A program made the position numbers and the translations under genes. This document shows positions 42,008 through 50,017 of a stretch of DNA of 59,109 nt, in pieces. Numbering within the stretch: position 1 is the stretch's first letter; every line of letters starts with the position of its first letter. The stretch comes from Bacilli bacterium (GTDB lineage: Bacteria; Bacillota_I; Bacilli_A; RFN20; CAG-826), in NCBI GenBank assembly GCA_024408495.1, contig JAKSUY010000003.1:1-59109 (forward strand). The letters run 5' to 3'. Below the pieces are notes generated by a model. It ran no database searches, was not told the DNA's origin, and saw nothing but the letters and a program-made list of their open reading frames with translations.

Positions 42008-42961
42008 ATGAAAAAATTAGGTTTATTAATAATGCCAGCTATGGCGCTCTTTCTTTTAGCGAGTTGCAACAAAGAGCAAAAAGTCGTTGAGTATCTTGAA
42101 CTTTACGATAAGGCAACGTATTACCTGTATGATACGTTGGCAATGCAATCCATTCGTGAATACGATGAGCAGCACCGCATCGTGACGAAAGAGGAAAACA
42201 CATTTTATGATTATGACGGCGATGAAAAATTAATCAGTTATAAAGATGTTAAAACGATTAAATATGACAATCATAACAACCCGACATCTACAAAAGTTAC
42301 TAGATTTACAGGCGATAGCTCAACTATTATCACTAATTTAACTTATACCTATGCATATGACGATGCTAATAATATAACCAATTACGTTGAAGAAGGAACT
42401 GATACTAGCGGAGAAGTTCATTATCGCGAGACTGCAACTTATGATGACCATAACCGACCGCTAAAAAGAGAATACTACGGATATGATGAGTCATATTATG
42501 TAAGTTCATACGATGAATATACTTATGATACAGAGCATCTTGATTATCAAACTTTAAAACATTATGAGAAAAAAAGCGTTGATTTTGTTCTCGAATATAC
42601 ATTCCAAAATAGTTTTGATGAACAAGGCCGTATCTTTTACTCGACAATTGTAGATAGTAATCAATATAAAGGAGAAATTATTTATAATTTTGATGAACAT
42701 GGATGTTTAACTGATAGATCTTTATATTTATGTGAAGAAGAAGATAGTAAGATTATTTATCAGACGTATCGAGCGGTTTACTATCAAAACAATCCTAAGA
42801 AACCATCTTATGAATTGTTGTTCTCCGCTGAAGAAGATTTGCCGACTTATACCATTTTTAATATTTATGATGAATACCTTCGTTGCGCTAAACGTACAAT
42901 AATTGTTGGTTTAGACACTGTCGAAATTGTATACACTTACAATTCGCTAATTGAAAAATAA
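42008..42961 (+). CDS. Lipoprotein with YD-like repeats
   Basis: A 317-residue lipoprotein: signal MKKLGLLIMPAMALFLLASC with the lipidated Cys20. The mature part consists of beta hairpin-like repeats rich in Y and D spaced about 20-25 residues (TIKYDNHNNPTSTK, YAYDDANNITNY, ATYDDHNRPLKREYY, NFDEHGCLTDRSLY), resembling RHS/YD repeats found in Bacteroides and Bacillota lipoproteins. Such repeats form beta-sheet surfaces with ligand-binding roles; no function is assigned. 12 bases separate it from the next lipoprotein gene. Confidence 0.7.
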   Translation: MKKLGLLIMPAMALFLLASCNKEQKVVEYLELYDKATYYLYDTLAMQSIREYDEQHRIVTKEENTFYDYDGDEKLISYKDVKTIKYDNHNNPTSTKVTRFTGDSSTIITNLTYTYAYDDANNITNYVEEGTDTSGEVHYRETATYDDHNRPLKREYYGYDESYYVSSYDEYTYDTEHLDYQTLKHYEKKSVDFVLEYTFQNSFDEQGRIFYSTIVDSNQYKGEIIYNFDEHGCLTDRSLYLCEEEDSKIIYQTYRAVYYQNNPKKPSYELLFSAEEDLPTYTIFNIYDEYLRCAKRTIIVGLDTVEIVYTYNSLIEK

Positions 42962-42973
42962 TAGGAGCACAGT

Positions 42974-44014
42974 ATGAAAAAGAAAATTGTTATTATCCTA
43001 CCTATTATCTTATCTCTATTTAGTTGCCACAATAATCATACTGTTAATTTGACGATTAATAGTGGAGCGGGTGTCTTTGGTAATTTACAAATTGAAAGGA
43101 CTTACCAAGTACCAGCCGGTTCTCGTTTATCAGACTTGACTGTTGATCTGCCTAGAACATTTTTTGATATTAGCGGGGCAGATGACATTCCAGCTGCTTT
43201 ACCAGTTAAGTGGCAAACAGAAAATAAGACGGTTGACTACGACTATGTTATTAATCGTGATACTACGATGACCGCTCTATATTTTCATTCAATAGAAGAA
43301 GCGAAGTCGTTTTGTTATGGCGATATCTTGCAACATTATTTTAATGCTTTTCCTGATGCATCGCATACATGGGATGCTGAAATCATCAAGTCGTTTGCAC
43401 AAATTAAACCTTTTGTTAATGCATCCGAAAACGAATATCAACTATTAGCCATTAGCTTGGCAACTGTTTCTGGTGATATGGGAGCGTGCAAACGACTAGC
43501 TATGAATAATAAAGGCGATGTTTTTAATACGCTTGGAGCTTTACGTCAAGCAGTATATGGTATTGAATTAAAGGCTAAGAATCAATTATCGGTAGGCATT
43601 AGTAAAGCTTTTGCAGCCCTCTTTGATGCAATTGGAGAAATATTTAATCCTAGCGCAACAAAAGAAGTGGAATGGCTAAACGGTTTTATTGATTCAATGG
43701 TTAGATGCACTGAATCTCTTCCAGCAGTTTGCTATTATGGTTTAGGAGCATGTGCTCAAGGCTATATTGGTTCTGTAAAACGACGTATGCTGATGAGCGC
43801 AGATGAAGCACTATCTAAATTGAGTATGCTATTCGAAATCTATGTGGATGGTTTTATGCGGTGTAAATTACCTAATCAGGCTGCTTCAATTGGAAAATTT
43901 GGTGCCGCTGTTATGGATGCTGCTGGAGAAAATTATCCTACTAAATTTGATGAATTTGTTGCTTTATCCAAACAAAAAATAGAAGCAATCTTAAGGGAAG
44001 GAGATAATTTATGA
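42974..44014 (+). CDS. Lipoprotein with InlB-like domain and alternating helical repeats (paralogue 1)
   Basis: A 346-residue lipoprotein (signal ends LFSC, Cys18). Residues about 22-105 form an InlB-like beta domain ending RDTTMTALYF. The rest is helical and contains two alternating signatures: GACKR (170-174), FDAIGE (217-222), GSVKR (266-270), MDAAGE (314-319), spaced 45, 48 and 49 residues apart. The same alternation is in the next gene. I do not recognise this repeat. The 3' end overlaps the paralogue's start by 4 bases. Confidence 0.65.
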   Translation: MKKKIVIILPIILSLFSCHNNHTVNLTINSGAGVFGNLQIERTYQVPAGSRLSDLTVDLPRTFFDISGADDIPAALPVKWQTENKTVDYDYVINRDTTMTALYFHSIEEAKSFCYGDILQHYFNAFPDASHTWDAEIIKSFAQIKPFVNASENEYQLLAISLATVSGDMGACKRLAMNNKGDVFNTLGALRQAVYGIELKAKNQLSVGISKAFAALFDAIGEIFNPSATKEVEWLNGFIDSMVRCTESLPAVCYYGLGACAQGYIGSVKRRMLMSADEALSKLSMLFEIYVDGFMRCKLPNQAASIGKFGAAVMDAAGENYPTKFDEFVALSKQKIEAILREGDNL

Positions 44015-45069
44015 AGGGTTATTTTAAATTTTGTTTACCATTTTTAATCGCTGGTAGTTCATTAATTAGTTGTGGAAACAGTGCAATTAAAATCACTTTG
44101 AATGCTGGCCTTGGTTATTTTGTCGACCCCGCTGAATTCGCGATTGAAGCAAGCCCCTCCAATTCGGTTGCATATGTCGAAAAAACATTTATTGTTAGTG
44201 AAGGTACTTCGTTTAAAAATTTTAACTACCCATTACCATCACTCTGCAATAACTTGCTAGACTTCGAATCTATTTATCAACAACCGCTTTTTTGGACTAA
44301 CGAAAACAATGAGATAGTGAAAGAAACGGATGCATTTAAATCTAACACTACCTTGACAGCGCATTATTGCGCTAGTGTTGATGAAATCAGAAGCGTTGGA
44401 ATGGGTGTGTACACGCAAGCGCTAACTGGAGCACTCAAAAGATGCGTTTTAACAGGCAAATCTACTGAGTGTTTATTAAAATTTTCTAATTTTATGGATT
44501 TCGAATTTGCAAACACCAGTTCTCCGTTTTTTTACCTTTCACTAGGAAAAACTGGTGCAGCAATTTCTGATGCTTTGGGCGAAACACAACAATACGATGC
44601 TTTTGCATCTATTTCTATGTTAATGTTTAATCAAATGTCTACCATTAACGACCATTGTGCAAGTAATTCGGGCACCTTCTTTCAAGCGACTATCGGAGCG
44701 ATAAAGCGTATACTCTTGTATCGACCTGACACCTTTAATTTAGTTGCTTGGGAAAATTATATTCGTAAATCTATATCGGCAATAATTGAGGCTGGACCAA
44801 CCAAAGCTGCATATTTATGTAAATCATTGGCTGCTTTATCCGATGAAATAGGCGAGACGGGCAAAGAAGCAGATCCAATGCAACTCGAACTAAACGATTT
44901 TATATATCAAGCCTTCATCAAGGTCAAAGACGTCCCTCAAGGGTTAGCCATCGGACGAGCGACTTCTGCATTTATTGGACAATTAAAACGAATGCTAATG
45001 AATAACCAAGATGTAGAAAACTTTATTCGAGATTACAAGAATAAAATTAATATCCTACTTACATATTAA
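44011..45069 (+). CDS. Lipoprotein with InlB-like domain and alternating helical repeats (paralogue 2)
   Basis: A 352-residue lipoprotein (signal ends LISC, Cys21). Residues about 25-120 are an InlB-like beta domain ending NTTLTAHYC. The helical part alternates GALKR (140-144), SDALGE (186-191), GAIKR (229-233), SDEIGE (277-282) and GQLKR (323-327), a half-period of 44-48 residues. It is a diverged tandem copy of the preceding gene. AAGGGAAGGAG precedes the ATG. Outer-face, membrane-anchored location is inferred from the lipobox; function unknown. Confidence 0.65.
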   Translation: MKGYFKFCLPFLIAGSSLISCGNSAIKITLNAGLGYFVDPAEFAIEASPSNSVAYVEKTFIVSEGTSFKNFNYPLPSLCNNLLDFESIYQQPLFWTNENNEIVKETDAFKSNTTLTAHYCASVDEIRSVGMGVYTQALTGALKRCVLTGKSTECLLKFSNFMDFEFANTSSPFFYLSLGKTGAAISDALGETQQYDAFASISMLMFNQMSTINDHCASNSGTFFQATIGAIKRILLYRPDTFNLVAWENYIRKSISAIIEAGPTKAAYLCKSLAALSDEIGETGKEADPMQLELNDFIYQAFIKVKDVPQGLAIGRATSAFIGQLKRMLMNNQDVENFIRDYKNKINILLTY

Positions 45070-45134
45070 GTAGGCGTTTATTAGATATACATATATACAA
45101 CATTGAAATTGAAAAGAGACTTAATGTTATATAG

Positions 45135-45878
45135 TTATTTCTTTTTGGTGTTTTTGGATTTATTCTGCGCTTGAAGTTCAGCTAAGATACCTTTTAATAA
45201 TTGATGATCGGTTGGTTCAGGAATACCAGGTACCGCTGGAGCAGGTCTCTCTTCAGGATGTTTCTTGTAATATTCTTCCATTGCTTTTGCGTGCATTTCC
45301 GCTCTAGTCTTTTGAAGTTTAGCAAATATTTTAATTATGATAAACAAGACAAGAGCAATTATAATAAAGGAAATAATCGCATTAATGAAAGTTCCCCAAT
45401 CTATAATAGCCGCACCATTAAAAACATATGTTGAACCATGGAGCGTATATTTAGACGTAATCGTGGATAATGCTTGCGCTTCTGTAAGGCCTTGTTCTTG
45501 AACTAATCTATTAACAATATCATTCAAATTAGCAGTCGCGAATTGTTGAATATAAGATCCGCCAATCTTAATACCAGCTTGACTATCTGACATAGCAGGT
45601 AATACAGTAATTAAACCTTTTAAACCACCTGGAACAGTCCAAGTACAAATACTTAAGAAAATATTTGTTAAGGCTGTGACAATTGCTCCAAAAGCACCAC
45701 CGATGACCACACCGATTGACATGTCAACCACATTGCCACGGGTAATGAATTTTTTGAATTCTGCCCAAAGACCGCCAACTTTCTTCTCAGCCTCTTTTTT
45801 CTTTTTTGCCTTTAAAGCTTTTTTATCTAAGACTTCTTCTTTAGCAGCTTGTTCTTTAGCTTCCTTTTTCTTTGCCAT
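45135..45878 (-). CDS. mscL: Large-conductance mechanosensitive channel MscL, enlarged
   Basis: A 247-residue MscL, well above the usual 130-150. The core is clear: FKKFITRGNVVDMSIGVVIGGAFGAIVTALTNIF (TM1, about 52-80) and IDWGTFINAIISFIIIALVLFIIIK (TM2, about 160-184), and a C-terminal helix ending QLLKGILAELQAQNK. Extras are a 36-residue Lys/Ala-rich N-terminal extension and an external loop of about 80 residues. MscL opens under membrane tension to release solutes. Last gene of a five-gene operon, 1 base after the M50-like gene. Confidence 0.9.
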   Translation of the reverse strand: MAKKKEAKEQAAKEEVLDKKALKAKKKKEAEKKVGGLWAEFKKFITRGNVVDMSIGVVIGGAFGAIVTALTNIFLSICTWTVPGGLKGLITVLPAMSDSQAGIKIGGSYIQQFATANLNDIVNRLVQEQGLTEAQALSTITSKYTLHGSTYVFNGAAIIDWGTFINAIISFIIIALVLFIIIKIFAKLQKTRAEMHAKAMEEYYKKHPEERPAPAVPGIPEPTDHQLLKGILAELQAQNKSKNTKKK

Positions 45879-45879
45879 A

Positions 45880-47046
45880 TCATTTAACCTCCGTATCTTT
45901 AATATGCCATTCAGGGCGAACTTGATTCACTTTATCAAGCGCGAGTTGATAGAGTTCTTCTTCAACAGCAACTCGACCTGGTAGCGTTCTCTTTAATGCT
46001 TTCTTTACTCTACTCTTCGCATATCTAGCTTCGTGTTCAGAAATATCTAACATAGATGAAATTAACATATATGCTCTTATCGAAGGCATTGATAAATCGT
46101 TACTAATATAACGTCTTTCGTTTTGATCAATATGTGCATCATAATATGTTTTAGCGGTTTGATAATCTTGAGTTAATAAAACAATGAACATCTTTTGCGC
46201 AACTACGGAACAATAGGTCTCTCTAGACAATTTAGCCTTTTCAGCAATCATCTTATCTAATAAGACCGAAGCATCTTGGTAGTTCTTATTCTTTAAATGT
46301 TTATAGACCGTGTATAAATTAATCGAACAAGTAAAGTTATTAATTTCATCAAATACTTTCATATCCGCTAATTCTTGATTCTCAGCATATGCACATTCAA
46401 TTCTCATTAATTCATTAAAGGCTTTAACATTTTCTTTTTTGCTTAGAAGCGTTAAACGATAACCATCAGTAGTGGTATCTAATTTAGCAGGGAATATATT
46501 ATAAAGAGTTAACATGCCACCAATTGTGACAAAAAGAATCGACATAATGTTAACCAAGAGCATAGCTCTATGAGATGCTGGCCCATAATCACCTGCAATT
46601 TGACTGGTAAAAACATTAAATAGCACCATTAAGATAACTACTTCAGCTACATAAAAGATTAACGGCATTAATGAATACCAACGAGGAGATGCGTCTTCAT
46701 TAACTGGAGCTATTCTAGTTTCACCAGTTAAACCATCAAAATTAGAAAACTTAACTTTCCACTTATTGCCTTTTTTATAAAAGCAAAGACCAAGCATGTT
46801 AACCGAAAAATACTTATAGCCGCTTACTTTAGCGCCCACCATATGCCCTAATTCAATTAAAACAACATTAACAATAATTCCAGCAATAACAAATAACAAA
46901 GCAAAACCTATTTTTTGCCCTCGATCATCCCCTCCGGTAAAAGTTAAATTGCCCATTAGGGGTCCAACAACATATAAGCCTATCATGACTGCAACAACAA
47001 TCATTAGGGCGTATACTAATAAACTAATAACATCTTCTCTTTTCAT
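45880..47046 (-). CDS. M50 (site-2 protease)-like membrane protein with degraded active site
   Basis: A 388-residue protein with several spans in the first 185 residues and a soluble helical C-terminal half (about 200-388) of TPR-like character. The topology resembles bacterial M50 proteases, with NVVLIELGHMVGAKVSGYKYFS matching the usual HELGH...K helix and NIFPAKLDTTTDGYRL matching the NLLPxxxxDG motif. The first zinc His is Ile64 (ATT codon); Glu65, His68 and Asp194 remain. It is therefore probably not a normal protease, and may be a scaffold or regulator. Confidence 0.65.
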   Translation of the reverse strand: MKREDVISLLVYALMIVVAVMIGLYVVGPLMGNLTFTGGDDRGQKIGFALLFVIAGIIVNVVLIELGHMVGAKVSGYKYFSVNMLGLCFYKKGNKWKVKFSNFDGLTGETRIAPVNEDASPRWYSLMPLIFYVAEVVILMVLFNVFTSQIAGDYGPASHRAMLLVNIMSILFVTIGGMLTLYNIFPAKLDTTTDGYRLTLLSKKENVKAFNELMRIECAYAENQELADMKVFDEINNFTCSINLYTVYKHLKNKNYQDASVLLDKMIAEKAKLSRETYCSVVAQKMFIVLLTQDYQTAKTYYDAHIDQNERRYISNDLSMPSIRAYMLISSMLDISEHEARYAKSRVKKALKRTLPGRVAVEEELYQLALDKVNQVRPEWHIKDTEVK

Positions 47047-47597
47047 ACTTTCCTTCCTTTTTTATTTTGTTTATTTACGCATATTAAGTCTAATACACCA
47101 TCGAACGTTTTAGAAATATTTTCTTCAATTGCTGGGATTGACAGTTCCAACGGATTAGACAATAAACGGGATATTTCTCGAGATAAAGAATCGCTCATAA
47201 GCTTAGCGACTTCACTAATATCATTCTTCTCTAAAGTATAACCATATTGAGCTTCAATAAACCCTCTTCCTTTGTGATAAAGGTTATTAAAGAAGAAGGT
47301 TTCTACTGCATTACTAGCCTTGCTCTTAAGAGTTTTTAAAATCAACTGGCGGTTGCCTCTTGCATACATTAAAATCGCATGCACTAGTTCTGGCCAGGTT
47401 TTAGCTTTTTCTAAACCTTCAATCTTTTCATTAAGAAAATAGTCATTTAAAACATCTTCGATATCCGTGTAGTGATAATAAAAGATCTGTCGGTTAATCC
47501 CAGCTTCCTTGCAAAGTTTTTGCACAGTAATATCGCTTAAAGAATTCGCTTCTAATAAATGTTTGAGAGTATCTTTAATTAGTGTTTGCTTATTCAT
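47043..47597 (-). CDS. TetR-family transcriptional regulator
   Basis: A 184-residue TetR-type regulator. The N-terminal HTH is typical: IKDTLKHLLEANSLSDITVQKLCKEAGINRQIFYYHYTDIEDVL. The C-terminal part is a ligand/dimer domain of the DUF-type found with Bacilli TetR proteins. It is the third gene of the operon, overlapping the P-type ATPase gene by 8 bases and the M50-like gene by 4. A likely target is the 19-bp palindrome at 52946-52964 over the operon's transcription start. Confidence 0.88.
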   Translation of the reverse strand: MNKQTLIKDTLKHLLEANSLSDITVQKLCKEAGINRQIFYYHYTDIEDVLNDYFLNEKIEGLEKAKTWPELVHAILMYARGNRQLILKTLKSKASNAVETFFFNNLYHKGRGFIEAQYGYTLEKNDISEVAKLMSDSLSREISRLLSNPLELSIPAIEENISKTFDGVLDLICVNKQNKKGRKV

Positions 47598-50016
47598 GAT
47601 GTTTCCTTTTCTTTGTTATCTTCGTAAATAAATAGCCAATTAAGAAATATAACGGGACTAACACAATAAAGATTATTAACCCTAATAGAGCAGTGGATGT
47701 ATTAATAGCTTGGTAATTAATATCTAGAATGACAATCGGAGTAAAAGCATCGATGACAAACAATATTGACATCAATGCCACTGTTCCAATCAAAACAATA
47801 GAACGATATTTATTAAGCGGCATACAAACGTGAAGTAAAATTACAATGCTCATGACCGACATCATAATAACCGCCATCGCTTTAATTCCGGCCGGAGGGA
47901 ACGCTCCTTCATTAATGTAAGAAGCAGCTAAAATCGCTAACGATAAAATAATTTGAGTAATAGCCCCTGGAATGGCTTCTTCGATGATGTTTCGAATAAA
48001 ATTCCCTTTAATTCTTTCTTTGTTGGGTTCAAGTGCGATAAAGAACGGAGCAATGCCAATCGTTAACACTTCCCATGCCAAAAGATTACTAGTAGAAAAT
48101 GGATATTCTTGTTGTGGCAAACAAAGGAATATTGTAGACATTATCATCGCAAATATTGTTTTAACTAGGAATATAGAGCAAACACGCTGTAAATTATTAA
48201 TTACCCTTCTTCCTTGTTCTACCACCTCGGGTAAACTCGAAAAATTTGAATCAAGTGATACTAAATGAGAAACTGCTTTAACCGCATCTGATCCGCTAGC
48301 CATCGCAATGGAACAATCCGCCGATTTAAGAGCCAATAAATCGTTAACACCATCACCAATCATTGCAACAGTGTTGCCCATTTCTCTTAATTCAGAAATT
48401 ATCATTTTCTTTTGATCAGGGGTAACACGTGCAAAAATCGTACATTTATGAACAGCTTTTCTTACTTCTTTTTCATTTAATCCTTCTAGCGAAATAGCAT
48501 CACTATATCCTTCTATGCCAACACGCGCCGCAATCGTTTTAAGGGATTCAACACTATCGCCAGAAATTAAACGAACACTCGCATCATTTTCCTTAAACCA
48601 ATCGATGTTCTTTTTAGCATCAGGCTTAATATTTTCGCTAAAAGTGATAATACCAATCGCATGCATTTTGCTTGGCATTTTATTATCTTTAATATCACCT
48701 TTACCTTCGGCGATTAATAAAACGCGATAGCCAAGACGTTCATAGTGTTCAACTTTATTTTTAATTTGTTTACTATTATCGATTTTTAGAAAACCAAAAG
48801 CGCCTAATGCATAGGTGGTCTTCTTAAAACTAGCCGCACTAAATTTCTTCGCGCTTTCAAATGGAATTGAACTATATTCATCTTTAATTACGCAAGTAGA
48901 ATATTTAGCCTTTAGTGCTTTAGCGGTTAAATTATCATCTTTAGTCACAAATAAAATATACCCAATCACCTTCTTTAAATAATCTATCGAACAATTAGAA
49001 CAAGATATTAAATTATCCACTTTCATATTGCCATCGGTTAAAGTTCCGGTTTTATCAAGACATACAACATTAACCCTTGCAAGCATTTCAATTGAATATA
49101 ATTCTCTAACTAACATCCTTCTTCTTGATAAGAGAATAACTCCAACCGTTAGAGTAATAGATGTCATTAAATACATTCCAATTGGAATCATCGCTACTAC
49201 AGAAGATCCGATTAAATCAACGCACTTAACAAAACTACTACCAAGCAGAGGATAAGAAATCATTTCTGCTACTCCAATCGCAATTGCAATAATAGAAATA
49301 GCGCGAATGATATAAGTAAGCGAAGTTAAAATTTGACTTTTAGGACGAGAGAACGCTCTAGCTTTTTCTTGTAAACGAGAAGCATAATTCGCACTACCAA
49401 TTTTATCTACACGTGCATAAGCATAACCAGAAGTGACTGCGCTTTCCGCGTATATTGTCGCGCCTTTATACTTTAAGACATCGTCCATCTCACCCGATAG
49501 AAGCGATTCGTTTACTCTAACCGAGCCGTGCAATATCGTTGCATCACAAGGAATTGTATCCCCAGCTTTAATTCTAATAACATCAGTTAATACTATTTCA
49601 TTGAACGGAATTTCCCTTTCTTCACCATCTCTAATGACTGTGGTGCGAGGGCTAGAAACTAAAGAAAGCCTGCTAATTAAAACACGAGCTTTAATATCTT
49701 GGAATAAACTGATTCCAATATTAATTATTAAAATACCTAGGAAGAATAAACGAGTAATGGTTCTACCTTCAAACGCAACAAGATAAATCATGAACCCTGC
49801 TACGATAAAAAGTAGAATGTTTAAAATTGAAAAAACGTTTTTAAAGATAATTTCAAAATAACTTTTGGTGACTGTTTTTTTAGGACGATTAACTAAATTA
49901 TCCTCAATTCTTTGTTTAACTTGCTCATTAGAAAGACCTTTATCGTAAGTAACTTCATAGAAAGTTGCTTCTTTGATATCGCTAACGATTTTATTGGCTT
50001 TTCTATGTAGTGACAT
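47590..50016 (-). CDS. P-type cation-transporting ATPase (CtpE-like)
   Basis: An 808-residue P-type ATPase: actuator motif SGEMD (174-178, normally TGES), phosphorylation site CLDKTGTLTDG (Asp321), GDGVNDLLALKSADCSIAMASGSDAVKAVSHLVSLDSNFSSLPEVVEQGRRVINN hinge. The pattern of the last block resembles mycobacterial CtpE, a Ca2+ transporter. In M4 the usual PEGL is PIGM (278-281), so the coordinating Glu is absent and ion specificity is uncertain. The start is 2 bases before the ABC gene stop, within a five-gene operon. Confidence 0.82.
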   Translation of the reverse strand: MSLHRKANKIVSDIKEATFYEVTYDKGLSNEQVKQRIEDNLVNRPKKTVTKSYFEIIFKNVFSILNILLFIVAGFMIYLVAFEGRTITRLFFLGILIINIGISLFQDIKARVLISRLSLVSSPRTTVIRDGEEREIPFNEIVLTDVIRIKAGDTIPCDATILHGSVRVNESLLSGEMDDVLKYKGATIYAESAVTSGYAYARVDKIGSANYASRLQEKARAFSRPKSQILTSLTYIIRAISIIAIAIGVAEMISYPLLGSSFVKCVDLIGSSVVAMIPIGMYLMTSITLTVGVILLSRRRMLVRELYSIEMLARVNVVCLDKTGTLTDGNMKVDNLISCSNCSIDYLKKVIGYILFVTKDDNLTAKALKAKYSTCVIKDEYSSIPFESAKKFSAASFKKTTYALGAFGFLKIDNSKQIKNKVEHYERLGYRVLLIAEGKGDIKDNKMPSKMHAIGIITFSENIKPDAKKNIDWFKENDASVRLISGDSVESLKTIAARVGIEGYSDAISLEGLNEKEVRKAVHKCTIFARVTPDQKKMIISELREMGNTVAMIGDGVNDLLALKSADCSIAMASGSDAVKAVSHLVSLDSNFSSLPEVVEQGRRVINNLQRVCSIFLVKTIFAMIMSTIFLCLPQQEYPFSTSNLLAWEVLTIGIAPFFIALEPNKERIKGNFIRNIIEEAIPGAITQIILSLAILAASYINEGAFPPAGIKAMAVIMMSVMSIVILLHVCMPLNKYRSIVLIGTVALMSILFVIDAFTPIVILDINYQAINTSTALLGLIIFIVLVPLYFLIGYLFTKITKKRKHHE

Positions 50017-50017
50017 A

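Noticed and set aside
45070-45134. Terminator between the lipoprotein gene and mscL
   Set aside because: TATATACAACATT and AATGTTATATA can pair imperfectly, but there is no GC-rich stem or T-run, so I did not call it.
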